Source: Acidimicrobiaceae bacterium
GTDB lineage: Bacteria > Actinomycetota > Acidimicrobiia > Acidimicrobiales > RAAP-2
Reading direction: 5' to 3'
Length of the DNA: 64,000 bases
NCBI GenBank assembly: GCA_003155135.1
Contig: PMFN01000030.1
Coordinates: 86,476 to 150,475, forward strand
Part shown: positions 26,996 to 35,625 of the stretch, piece by piece
Layout of the letters: each line of letters opens with the position of its first letter
Numbering within the stretch: position 1 is the stretch's first letter
Notes under the pieces: generated by a model
Seen by the model: the letters and a program-made list of their open reading frames with translations, nothing else
The model's database searches: none
What the model was told of the DNA's origin: nothing
Position numbers and translations under genes: made by a program

Positions 26996-28935
26996 CGTTC
27001 ACCAGTCTGCTCGTCGCCAACCGCGGCGAGATCGCCCGGCGCGTCATGCGCACGGCGCGCCAGATGGGCATCCGCTGCATCGCCGTCTACACCGCCAGTG
27101 ACGCCGATGCACTCTTCGTGGGTGACGCCGACGAGGCCGTCCGGATCGAGACCGGCTACATGGACGAGGCGGCGATCCTCGACGCCGCCCGGGTGAGCGG
27201 CGCCGAGGCGATCCACCCCGGCTACGGATTCTTGTCGGAGAACGCGCACTTCGCGACCGCGGTCGGCGAGGCCGGCCTGGTGTGGGTGGGGCCGGGCGCA
27301 GCAGCGGTGGCCGCCATGGGCGACAAGCTGGCCGCCAAGCGGCTGGCGGTCGAAGTCGGCGTGCCGACCCTGCCGTCGTCGGACGACCCGTCCAATGCGA
27401 GTGCGGTCGGGTACCCGCTTCTCGTCAAGGCCGCGGCCGGTGGAGGGGGCAAGGGCATGCGGGTCGTGGGGGACCCGTCCGGGCTCGACGCGGCGGTGGC
27501 CGCTGCCCGGCGCGAGGCGGCGAGCGGCTTCGGCGACGACACCGTCTTCCTCGAGCGCTACGTGGCCTCGTCCCGGCACGTCGAGATCCAGATACTCGGC
27601 GACGCCCATGGCGCGCTGGTGCACCTCGGTGAGCGGGAGTGCTCGATTCAGCGCCGGCACCAGAAGCTGATCGAGGAGTCGCCGTCGCCGGTGGTGGACG
27701 CGACGATGCGCGCCGCGATGGGCGAGGCGGCCCTCCGCCTGGCCGGGGCCATCGGGTACCAATCGGCAGGAACCGTCGAATTCCTCGTGGACGACGCGAC
27801 CCGCGAGTTCTTCTTCCTCGAGGTGAACACCCGCCTCCAGGTCGAGCACCCGGTGACCGAGGCCGTGACCGGACTCGACCTGGTCCGAGAACAGCTCCGG
27901 GTGGCCGCCGGGGAGCCGCTCGGCTACGGCCAGGACGACATTCGATTCTCGGGGCACGCCATCGAGGCCCGGCTGTGCGCCGAGGACCCGGCCGCGGGCT
28001 TCCTGCCCGCGACCGGGACGCTGGCCGCGTTTGAGGTCCCCGAGGCCCCGGTGGTCCGCTGGGACTCGGGCGTGGGCCCGGGCTCGCGGGTCACTGTCGA
28101 GTTCGACCCCCTTCTGGCCAAGGTCATCGCCCACGCCCCGACGAGGGCCGACGCAGCGTCGGCCTTGGCCGGCGCCCTCGAGCGGCTGCACGTCGGCGGG
28201 GTGAGGACCAACCGCGACTTCCTGGCGGCCACCCTGCGGCACCGGGCTTTCCTCGCCGGGGACACCACCACCGATTTCATCGAGCGGTGCAGACCCCGGC
28301 GCACCCTCGAGCTCTCCGCAGAGGAGCTCGAGTGGTCGGCTGCTGCCGCCGCGCTGTGGCTCCAGGCGCAGGACCGCGCCAGTGCGCCGGTGCTCGCCCA
28401 GGTGTCGAGCGGCTGGCGCAATGCCCGCCTCCCCGACCAGCGCACGCTCTTGCGTCACGGCGACGACGAGCTCGCCGTGACGTACGCCGCCCGGCGCGAC
28501 GGGAGCTTCGAGGTCGGTGGTCGCACGGCCCGTGTCCACGCCCACTCGGCGAGCTGGATCGATGTGGAGATCGCCGGCCGGCGCCGCCGGACGCCGGTCA
28601 CCCAAGCGGGAGAGCGCATCTTCCTCCAGTGTGGGCGCGGGACGGTCGAGTTCGACGTCGTCCCGCGCTTCGAGGTCCCCGGCACCGAAGAGCACATGGG
28701 CAGCCTCGCCGCTCCCATGCCCGGCACCGTGATGGCGGTCCTCGTCGCCGTGGGCGACCGGGTCAGCGCCGGTACGACCCTGGTGATCCTCGAGGCGATG
28801 AAGATGGAGCACCACATCAGCGCCCCGGCCGACGGGACGGTCAGCGACGTCCACGTCACCGCCGGCCAACAGGTGGAAAACGGCGCTGCGCTGCTGGTGC
28901 TCGAGTCCGAGGAACCCGAGGAGGAGTCAGCGTGA
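26992..28935 (+). CDS. Acyl-CoA carboxylase alpha subunit: biotin carboxylase plus BCCP
   Basis: This 647-residue protein carboxylates biotin with ATP and bicarbonate. SLLVANRGEIARRVMRTARQ is the N-terminal biotin carboxylase domain, AAAGGGGKGMRV the ATP-grasp Gly loop, and FFLEVNTRLQVEHPVTEAVTG the catalytic segment. The C-terminal domain carries the biotinyl site EAMKMEHH with Lys near residue 604. Starts and stops overlap on both sides, so it is the second gene of the operon and the partner of the beta subunit. Confidence 0.93.
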   Translation: MTFTSLLVANRGEIARRVMRTARQMGIRCIAVYTASDADALFVGDADEAVRIETGYMDEAAILDAARVSGAEAIHPGYGFLSENAHFATAVGEAGLVWVGPGAAAVAAMGDKLAAKRLAVEVGVPTLPSSDDPSNASAVGYPLLVKAAAGGGGKGMRVVGDPSGLDAAVAAARREAASGFGDDTVFLERYVASSRHVEIQILGDAHGALVHLGERECSIQRRHQKLIEESPSPVVDATMRAAMGEAALRLAGAIGYQSAGTVEFLVDDATREFFFLEVNTRLQVEHPVTEAVTGLDLVREQLRVAAGEPLGYGQDDIRFSGHAIEARLCAEDPAAGFLPATGTLAAFEVPEAPVVRWDSGVGPGSRVTVEFDPLLAKVIAHAPTRADAASALAGALERLHVGGVRTNRDFLAATLRHRAFLAGDTTTDFIERCRPRRTLELSAEELEWSAAAAALWLQAQDRASAPVLAQVSSGWRNARLPDQRTLLRHGDDELAVTYAARRDGSFEVGGRTARVHAHSASWIDVEIAGRRRRTPVTQAGERIFLQCGRGTVEFDVVPRFEVPGTEEHMGSLAAPMPGTVMAVLVAVGDRVSAGTTLVILEAMKMEHHISAPADGTVSDVHVTAGQQVENGAALLVLESEEPEEESA

Positions 28936-30704
28936 GCGAACCGATCCGCATCGCCAACTGCTCGGGGTTCTACGGCGACCGGCTCGCCGCTGCCGCCGAG
29001 ATGGTCGAAGGCGGCCCGATCGACGTCCTGACCGGCGACTGGCTGGCCGAGCTCACCATGCTGATCCTGGCCCGCACGCAGGCGAAGCGCCCCGGCGGGG
29101 GGTACGCACGCAGCTTCGTCGACCAGATGGAGCACGTCATGGGCACCTGCCTCGAGCGCGGCATCAAGGTGGTCTCCAACGCCGGGGGCCTCGACCCGGC
29201 CGGCTGTGCCGAGGCCGTGCGCGCGCTCGGCGCCCGGCTCGGCCTGGAGCCCAGCGTCGCCTACGTGAGCGGAGACAACCTCTTGCCGAGGCTCGACGAG
29301 CTGAAGGCTGCGGGCATCGAGCTCGCCCACTTCGAGACCGGCCAGCCGCTCGGTGACACTTCGGGCTTCCTCACCGCCAACGCCTACCTCGGGTGCTTCG
29401 GCATCGTCGAGGCACTCAACCGGGGTGCGGACATCGTGGTGACGGGTCGGGTGACCGACGCGGCTGTCGTCTGCGGACCCGCGGCCTGGCACCACGGCTG
29501 GGCACGCGACGATTGGGACGCGCTCGCCGGCGGGGTCGTGGCCGGCCACGTCATCGAGTGCGGCGCGCAGGTGACGGGGGGCAACTACTCCTTCTTCACC
29601 GAGGTGGCCGGCATGACCCACGTCGGGTTCCCCTGGGCGGAGGTGGCGGGCGACGGTTCCTGTGTCATCGGCAAGCACGACGGCACCGGGGGCGAGGTCT
29701 CGGTCGGCACGGTCACCTCCCAGCTCCTCTACGAGATCGGCGGCCCGGAGTACTACGGGCCCGACGTGACGGCCCGGTTCGACACCATCGCGCTCGAGCA
29801 GGTCGGCCCCGACCGGGTCCGTATCAGCGGCACCAGGGGCGAGCCGCCGCCCGCCACCTTGAAGGTCGCCATGAACGAGGTCGGGGGCTTCAGAAAGGAC
29901 ATGGGCGTGGCCCTCACCGGCCTCGACGTCGAGGCCAAGGCGCAGCTGGTGGAGGAAGCCTTCTGGGAGGCGTGCCCGTACGGGCCCGATGACTACCAGA
30001 GCGTGACCACCCGGCTGGTGCGCACCGACAAGCCCGACCCCGCCAGCAACGAGGAGGCCACCGCCGTCTGGCGCATCACCTTGAAGGACCCCGACGAACG
30101 CAAGGTCGGCCGGGCGGTCGTGAACGCGGTGACCGAGATCGCCCTCGCCACGATCCCCGGGTTCTACGGCGTGAGTGGAAGCCCGTCGCCCGGTGGCCCC
30201 TACGGCGTCTACCGCCCGGCGACGATCCCCGCCGACGTGGTCCCCCAGCACGTCGTCGTCCTCGACGGCGACGTGACCGTGGTCGACTCGGTCGCACCCG
30301 ATCGGCCCTGCGCACCGATCGTCGGCGCCACGCGTCAGGCGCGCGTGCCGGGCGGCCCGAGCGTCACCGTCGCACTCGGGACGATCATCGGCGCCCGTTC
30401 GGGCGACAAGGGCGGCCATGCGAACCTCGGGCTCTTCGCCCGAACCGACGAGGCCTGGGCGTGGCTCGACGACTCTCTGAGTGTGGCGCGGCTGAAGGAG
30501 CTGCTTCCCGAGACCGCCCCCCTGGTGGTCGATCGTTTCGCCTTCCCGGCGCTGCGCTCCCTCAACTTCGTGATCCACGGCCTCTTGGAAGAAGGTGTCG
30601 CCGCCTCGTCCCGCCAGGACGCCCAGGCGAAGAGCCTCGGCGAGTGGGCCCGCAGCCGGCTGGTCGAGCTGCCAGCGGCGCTGCTCGAGAGGGCCTCGCC
30701 GTGA
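28932..30704 (+). CDS. AtuA-like protein (DUF1446, acyclic terpene utilization family)
   Basis: This is a 590-residue protein of the AtuA family. IRIANCSGFYGDRLAAAAEM and IDVLTGDWLAELTMLILAR open the conserved domain, and TGRVTDAAVVCGPAAWHHGW and EVGGFRKDMGVALTGLD follow. The C-terminal 130 residues (GTIIGARSGDKGGHANLGLFAR) form the second AtuA-associated domain seen as a fusion in actinobacteria. AtuA is needed for growth on geraniol/citronellol in Pseudomonas, but its reaction is unknown. It shares an operon with the carboxylase genes, overlapping by GTGA. Confidence 0.88.
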   Translation: MSEPIRIANCSGFYGDRLAAAAEMVEGGPIDVLTGDWLAELTMLILARTQAKRPGGGYARSFVDQMEHVMGTCLERGIKVVSNAGGLDPAGCAEAVRALGARLGLEPSVAYVSGDNLLPRLDELKAAGIELAHFETGQPLGDTSGFLTANAYLGCFGIVEALNRGADIVVTGRVTDAAVVCGPAAWHHGWARDDWDALAGGVVAGHVIECGAQVTGGNYSFFTEVAGMTHVGFPWAEVAGDGSCVIGKHDGTGGEVSVGTVTSQLLYEIGGPEYYGPDVTARFDTIALEQVGPDRVRISGTRGEPPPATLKVAMNEVGGFRKDMGVALTGLDVEAKAQLVEEAFWEACPYGPDDYQSVTTRLVRTDKPDPASNEEATAVWRITLKDPDERKVGRAVVNAVTEIALATIPGFYGVSGSPSPGGPYGVYRPATIPADVVPQHVVVLDGDVTVVDSVAPDRPCAPIVGATRQARVPGGPSVTVALGTIIGARSGDKGGHANLGLFARTDEAWAWLDDSLSVARLKELLPETAPLVVDRFAFPALRSLNFVIHGLLEEGVAASSRQDAQAKSLGEWARSRLVELPAALLERASP

Positions 30705-31420
30705 CCGTGACGAGAGCGCTCGAAGGGAGCGGTGCCACGTCCGTCGCGCTGGTGGACCGGCTCCGCGCCGTGAGCGCCCCCCAGCCCCTGCTCGGCCGAG
30801 AGCGCGAGCAGCGGCTGACCGGGCGCCAGCGCGCCATCCTCGACCACCTGGTCGAGATGTTCGACGGTGGGTTCGCCCACCTGACCATGGCCGAGATCGC
30901 CGCCCGGGCCAACTGCTCACTGCGGACGCTCTACTCGCTCGCCCCGAGCCGCGACGAGTTGGTGCTGGTGGTCGTCGACCGCAACCTCTGGCGGGTGGGT
31001 CGCACGGCCATGGCGGCCATCGCCCCGGCCATGGCGCCCCTCGACGCCCTTCAGGCCTATCTCGGCGCGGCGACTGAGGCAGTCGAAGGGATGACCGCCC
31101 CGTTCGCCCGTGACCTCGCACTCATGCCCGCGGCGCGTCGGCTCGCGTCGTCGCACGAGGACTACACCGAAGCCGTCACCCGCACGCTTCTCGACCTCGC
31201 CGTCGAGCGTGGCGACATCGCCCCACTCGACACGCCGGCGACGGCACGCATCATGGCCAGCATGGCGACCACCTTGTCGAGCCCCGAGGTGATGCCCACG
31301 CTCCAGTCGACGCCGAGGCAGGCGGCAGAGGCACTCGTGGCGATCATGGTCGCCGGTATGCGCGCCCGATCGGGGCGCGTCGCGCTGCGCCGCCGGACCG
31401 AGAGGGGGGGCGATGGCTGA
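30701..31420 (+). CDS. TetR family transcriptional regulator
   Basis: This 239-residue HTH protein has TGRQRAILDHLVEMFDGGFAHL, then MAEIAARANCSLRTLYSLAPSRDEL, a normal TetR DNA-binding domain with a slightly unusual SLAP turn. The ligand domain fills the rest. GTG 30701 overlaps the previous stop (GTGA). As part of the operon it probably controls it, perhaps through the palindrome at 25319-25336, and senses an acyl-CoA or terpenoid intermediate (inference). Confidence 0.85.
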   Translation: MTVTRALEGSGATSVALVDRLRAVSAPQPLLGREREQRLTGRQRAILDHLVEMFDGGFAHLTMAEIAARANCSLRTLYSLAPSRDELVLVVVDRNLWRVGRTAMAAIAPAMAPLDALQAYLGAATEAVEGMTAPFARDLALMPAARRLASSHEDYTEAVTRTLLDLAVERGDIAPLDTPATARIMASMATTLSSPEVMPTLQSTPRQAAEALVAIMVAGMRARSGRVALRRRTERGGDG

Positions 31421-32204
31421 GCTGGACGCGCTGCGGTCCGACCTGGCCGCCGAGCAACGCGCCCTTGACGACATCGTCTCGGCACTCTCCGACGAGCAGT
31501 GGGGCCTGGCCACGTCGAGCCCGGGGTGGGACGTGACCGACCAGGTCGGCCATCTCACGTACTTCGACGGCACCGCGGCGATGGCCATCACCGACCCCGA
31601 GGGTTTCTCGGCCGGTGTGGCCGCCCTCTTCGACGCCGCGACCACGGTCGGACCTGACGAGTTCACGCTCGGGGCCTTCCGGGCGCGCACGTCCGCCGGC
31701 AGGCTCCAGGCATGGCGCGCCAACCGCCAGCTGCTCGCCGCCGCGTCGGCGACCTTGGCCGAGGACACGCGGGTGATCTGGTACGGGCCGCCCATGGGGG
31801 CCAAGTCCTTCCTCACCGCCCGACTGATGGAGGTGTGGGCCCACGGGGCCGATGTGGCCGAGGCGGTGGGTGCGAGCCGGGAGGCGACCGACCGTCTGCG
31901 GCACATCGCGCAGCTCGGCTTCATCACCCGGGGCTGGTCCTACGCGGTGCGAGGCGAGACGGCCCCGCCCGGCGACGTCCGCCTCGAGCTCACCGGCCCG
32001 TCGGGGGACGTGTGGGCCTGGGGCCCCGCCGACGCCCCCGACTCGGCGACCGGGCCGGCGGAGGACTTCTGCCTCGTCGTGACCCAACGCCGCCACCTCG
32101 ACGACACCGCCCTCGAAGCGACCGGATTGGCACGCCACTGGTTGCTCCGGGCCCAGGCATTCGCCGGCGGGGCGACCGACCCGCCGGCCCCGAGGAGGCA
32201 GTGA
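31413..32204 (+). CDS. TIGR03084-type DinB-fold protein (mycothiol maleylpyruvate isomerase-like)
   Basis: This 263-residue protein has an N-terminal four-helix DinB-like domain starting LRSDLAAEQRALDDIVSALSD and containing WDVTDQVGHLTYFD, the metal-binding His in the GHLTYFD turn. A second conserved segment is MEVWAHGADVAEAVG. The family is restricted to actinobacteria, and related DinB proteins use mycothiol. It overlaps the TetR gene by 8 bp and the next gene by ATGA. Its reaction is not known; an isomerase step in the pathway is possible. Confidence 0.8.
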   Translation: MAELDALRSDLAAEQRALDDIVSALSDEQWGLATSSPGWDVTDQVGHLTYFDGTAAMAITDPEGFSAGVAALFDAATTVGPDEFTLGAFRARTSAGRLQAWRANRQLLAAASATLAEDTRVIWYGPPMGAKSFLTARLMEVWAHGADVAEAVGASREATDRLRHIAQLGFITRGWSYAVRGETAPPGDVRLELTGPSGDVWAWGPADAPDSATGPAEDFCLVVTQRRHLDDTALEATGLARHWLLRAQAFAGGATDPPAPRRQ

Positions 32205-32980
32205 TGTCCCTGGTCGAGACCGACCTCGACGACGGCGTGCTCACCGTCACGCTGGCCGACGAGGAGCGCCGCAACGTGCTCAGCCGCGAGCTCACGACCG
32301 AGCTCGTCGCCGCGCTCGACGCGGCCGATGCGGACCCTGGGGTGCGCGTGGTGGTGCTGACCAACCGGGGCGGTGTCTTCTGCGCGGGGGCAAACCTCGC
32401 CGAGCGCTCGCCGAGCACTGCGGACCCCGGGCCGACGGACGCCATCAATCCGCTCGCCCTCTTCGGGCGTTTCCGCCATTCGCCGAAGCCCTACGTGGGG
32501 CGGATCGCCGGCCATTGCGTCGCCGGGGGGATGGGTCTCGCGGCAGGCCTCGACATCACCGTGGCGCAGCTGAGTGCGAAGTTCGGCTTCACCGAGGTCC
32601 GCGTGGGCGTGGCGCCGGCGATGATCTCGGTCGTCTGCCTGCCCAAGATGCGCCTCGGTGACGCCCAGGCCGCGTTCCTGCGCGGCAACCGCTTCGGTGC
32701 GGACGAGGCAGCCCGGTTGGGCCTGATCACCATGGCCGTCCCCGACGAGGATCTCGACGCCGAGGTCGATGCGGTCGTGGCCGACCTCCTCCTCGGCGCC
32801 CCCGGCGCCATCGCGGCAGCGAAGCAGCTGACCGTCGTCGTGCCCTCCTTGGACGAGGAAGCGGCGTTCGCCTGGACAGCGGAGCTCTCTGCCGGCATGT
32901 TCGCGGGCGTCGAGGCCCGAGAGGGCATGGCCGCCTTCTTGGAGAAGCGGCCGGCGCCGTGGGTGCGCGGACGCGGTTAG
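32204..32980 (+). CDS. Enoyl-CoA hydratase/isomerase (crotonase) family
   Basis: This 258-residue crotonase-fold enzyme ends the operon. The oxyanion-hole segments are VFCAGANL and AGHCVAGGMGLAAGLDI, with FGFTEVRVGVAPAM next. The Glu residues match the methylglutaconyl-CoA hydratase-like pattern in part, but the exact reaction is unproven. GAGGAGG precedes ATG 32204, which overlaps the upstream TGA. The stop TAG shares bases with the stop of the convergent nitrobindin-like gene. It would hydrate the unsaturated product of the carboxylase. Confidence 0.88.
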   Translation: MSLVETDLDDGVLTVTLADEERRNVLSRELTTELVAALDAADADPGVRVVVLTNRGGVFCAGANLAERSPSTADPGPTDAINPLALFGRFRHSPKPYVGRIAGHCVAGGMGLAAGLDITVAQLSAKFGFTEVRVGVAPAMISVVCLPKMRLGDAQAAFLRGNRFGADEAARLGLITMAVPDEDLDAEVDAVVADLLLGAPGAIAAAKQLTVVVPSLDEEAAFAWTAELSAGMFAGVEAREGMAAFLEKRPAPWVRGRG

Positions 32981-33666
32981 CGGGGGCCTCGGGCGAGGAG
33001 CGATCCGATCCCGAGGCCGCCCGGCGCCCCGGGTAGGGCGGATCCTGACCCCGCCAGGGGGTTCGGTTCTGGCGGGGCGACGCGCGTCAAGGTGTTGCGG
33101 TCGATGTGATGGAACGGCTGGTCACGGCCGGGGATCTCGAGCACGCCCTCTTCTTCGTAGGACCACGTCCCGTCGTCGTGCACGGACACCGAGATGCGGT
33201 AGCTGAGCGTCCGGAAAGCCTGGTCGAGGAAGGGGTTGGAGAGGATCCCGTGGACCTCCGAGCCCACCGTTGCGTGGAGCTCGAACTCGGTGGCGTCGGG
33301 CTCGGCGGGACCGGCCGCGAGCAGCACCTGGCCGCGGGGTATCCCAAGCGTGAAGGTCACCGTATTGGCAGCCGGCTCCCAGAGCCAGTAGCCGACCTGG
33401 TCGTGGAAGGTCTCGGTCTCACCGGGCTTCGTGATGTGGGTGTGGTAGCGCATGCCGTAGAAGAGCTGCGGCCCGTTCGTCTGGCGGTCGATGGGCTCGA
33501 GCTCGTAGTGCTCGACGAACGCATCACGCTCGGTCCCCTCGGCGACGGGGTGCTCGTCGGCACCCTTCATCCCCTCCCACACCCCTGCCATCGGTCCCAG
33601 GGGACCGAGGTTGGCCAAGGTGTCGGGGTCGCCAGGGGGCTCGGTGTAGATGTCGGGTCCGTACAC
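32977..33666 (-). CDS. Heme-binding beta-barrel (nitrobindin/DUF1794-like, FABP-type) protein
   Basis: This is a 229-residue beta-barrel protein. LGPLGPMAGVWEGMKG opens the fold and FHDQVGYWLWEPAANTVTFTLGIPRGQ is the family core, matching the lipocalin-like nitrobindin/THAP4 barrel. The distal C-terminal tail (PLAGSGSALPGAPGG) is low complexity. The proximal histidine of nitrobindins was not clearly located, so heme binding is uncertain. GTG 33666 is the start with the right N-terminus. It is convergent with the carboxylase operon and shares its stop bases. Confidence 0.72.
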   Translation of the reverse strand: MYGPDIYTEPPGDPDTLANLGPLGPMAGVWEGMKGADEHPVAEGTERDAFVEHYELEPIDRQTNGPQLFYGMRYHTHITKPGETETFHDQVGYWLWEPAANTVTFTLGIPRGQVLLAAGPAEPDATEFELHATVGSEVHGILSNPFLDQAFRTLSYRISVSVHDDGTWSYEEEGVLEIPGRDQPFHHIDRNTLTRVAPPEPNPLAGSGSALPGAPGGLGIGSLLARGPR

Positions 33667-33831
33667 GGTTGCTCCGCTTCGCCGGTGTGCGCAGTGTACG
33701 TGGCCGCCACTCAGGGCTTCCTCGAAGCTGCACGGTGGCCGCCGGGCGCGGTCCCCGCTGAGAGGCCGGTGGCCGGGGGCCCCTGTGGAGATGCCATAGT
33801 GGTGGCCGACGCCGCGCTGCGGAGCCTGCTC

Positions 33832-35544
33832 ATGAGCGTTCTTGAACCCGTCCGATCCGACCCGTTCGAACCGTCGCAGCCACGGGGAGCCACGCCCCTT
33901 CCCCGACTCGCCCGACCCGACCTGGCCGAGGCCTGCGGCTGGAGCCTGGTGTGGGTCGGCGTCCTCTCGGTCGGAGTGGCGTTGTGGTGGGACTGGTGGT
34001 CCTCGCCGTGGGTCGCGGTCCTCGCCCCTGCGCTGGCCCTGGCGGGGATCGCCGGCATCGCGGCGAGCTGGCTGGCCCGCACCACCCGTGCACGGCTGTT
34101 CCAAGCAGCGGGACTCTGCACCACGGTGTGCGCGGTGGCCACCCAGCAGGCGGTCCAGATCCACGATCGCGTCCGCTACCTGACCGACTCGGCGGCCTTC
34201 GACCAGACCGCGGCCCATCTGCTCCTGCATGGCCGCAACCCCTACGCCTCATCGATGTCGTCGGCGGCACGGCTGCTCGCCGATCCGAGAGGCATGTGGA
34301 CCTACACCGCCACCGGTGGGCACGTGGTGCAGTTCTCCTATCCCGCCGGCTCGTTCCTGATCGACCTGCCGGGCCTGGTCCTCGGCTTCCACCACCTTGT
34401 CGTCGACTGGACGGATCTTGCCCTCTGGTTGCTCACCGGCGTCCTGCTCTTCGCGCTGCTCCCGAGGACCGTGCGGTGGCTGGCGCCCCTCGTGCTGCTC
34501 CTCCCGATCTTCGCCAGCGGTTTCAGCTCGGGCGGCACCGACGTCGCACTGCTGCCGTTCTTGGCCATGGCGGTGTGGCGGTGGGACCTCTTCGACGTCG
34601 AGGGCGCGGGGATGGCCCGCTGGAGCGGGCCGGTGTTCCTCGGCCTCGCCTGCTCGTTCAAGCAGCTGGCCTGGTTCTGCGTCCCGTTCCTCCTGGTCGG
34701 GATCGTCATCGAGGCACGGCGCGACGGGCGGCGGCCAGGCGCCACGGCTGCCCGCTACCTGGCGCTGGTCGCCGGCACGTTCGCGGTGCTCAACGCGCCC
34801 TTCTTCCTCTGGGACCCCGGTGCCTGGGTGCGGGGGACGCTGACGCCGCTGACCCAGCCGCTGGTGGCGAACGGCCAGGGGTTGGTCACCCTGGCGCTGC
34901 ACGGCGTCACGGGCGGGGCGAACCTGCGCCTCTTGACGCTGGCGAGCTTCTTCGCCCTGGCAGCCGTCGTGGCCGCGTTCGCCCTCTGGTACGGCCACCT
35001 GAAGCGGATCTGGCCCGCACTCGTCCCTGTCTCGTTCTTCTTCGCAACCCGCAGCCTGTCGACCTACCTGGTCGACCTCTTCGTGGTGCTGGTGGTGGCT
35101 GCCGTCTCGGTCCGCCCCCCACCTCCGACCCCTGCGCCGTCCCCGCTGCGCCGCTCCGCCGTCCTGGGCGCCGTCTCGGTGTCAGTGGCCGTGGTGGTCA
35201 GCGCTGCGCTGGCGTTCACCTCGGTCCCGCTGCACCTCGCGGTCGTGGCCGTCCAGCCCGGTGCGGACTCGTCGGTGCGCGCCGTGACCATCTCGGTACA
35301 CAACGATTCGGGCGCTCCCGTCGTCCCGCACTACATGGTCCTCATCGGCCGCGACAGCAACGGGTTCTGGTTGCCGGCTCCAGGGTTGGACGACGTGATC
35401 GGTGCCGACTCGTCGGCGACCCTCACCATCTACGCGCCGAGGGGCACCGCGCACCCCGAGGCCGGCACACACTGGCTGGTGCAGGCGTACACCTCGAGCC
35501 CCTTGGTGGTGGCCACGACGTCCCCACAGACCTGGAAACGCTGA
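33832..35544 (+). CDS. Polytopic membrane glycosyltransferase-like protein (GT87/DUF2029-type)
   Basis: This 570-residue protein has about 11 transmembrane helices. Its loop after helix 3, DSAAFDQTAAHLLLHGRNPY, has the LL-GRNPY form found in DUF2029/GT-C mannosyl- or arabinosyltransferases. A periplasmic tail of about 100 residues ends the protein. It would use a lipid-linked sugar donor, but no donor or acceptor can be named. The ATG at 33832 starts just before the first Arg/Pro-rich cytoplasmic segment. It has no operon partner. Confidence 0.72.
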   Translation: MSVLEPVRSDPFEPSQPRGATPLPRLARPDLAEACGWSLVWVGVLSVGVALWWDWWSSPWVAVLAPALALAGIAGIAASWLARTTRARLFQAAGLCTTVCAVATQQAVQIHDRVRYLTDSAAFDQTAAHLLLHGRNPYASSMSSAARLLADPRGMWTYTATGGHVVQFSYPAGSFLIDLPGLVLGFHHLVVDWTDLALWLLTGVLLFALLPRTVRWLAPLVLLLPIFASGFSSGGTDVALLPFLAMAVWRWDLFDVEGAGMARWSGPVFLGLACSFKQLAWFCVPFLLVGIVIEARRDGRRPGATAARYLALVAGTFAVLNAPFFLWDPGAWVRGTLTPLTQPLVANGQGLVTLALHGVTGGANLRLLTLASFFALAAVVAAFALWYGHLKRIWPALVPVSFFFATRSLSTYLVDLFVVLVVAAVSVRPPPPTPAPSPLRRSAVLGAVSVSVAVVVSAALAFTSVPLHLAVVAVQPGADSSVRAVTISVHNDSGAPVVPHYMVLIGRDSNGFWLPAPGLDDVIGADSSATLTIYAPRGTAHPEAGTHWLVQAYTSSPLVVATTSPQTWKR

Positions 35545-35625
35545 GCGACCCCAGCCCCCCGACCGCCCACCGCTCGGAGACCCCGCAGGGGCTCGATCAG
35601 CGAGGGGGTCCATTGTCGGTTCAGG

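Noticed and set aside
28455..31121. Long antisense frame across the AtuA and TetR genes
   Set aside because: The sense strand has strong family motifs and overlapping operon structure; the antisense product has none.
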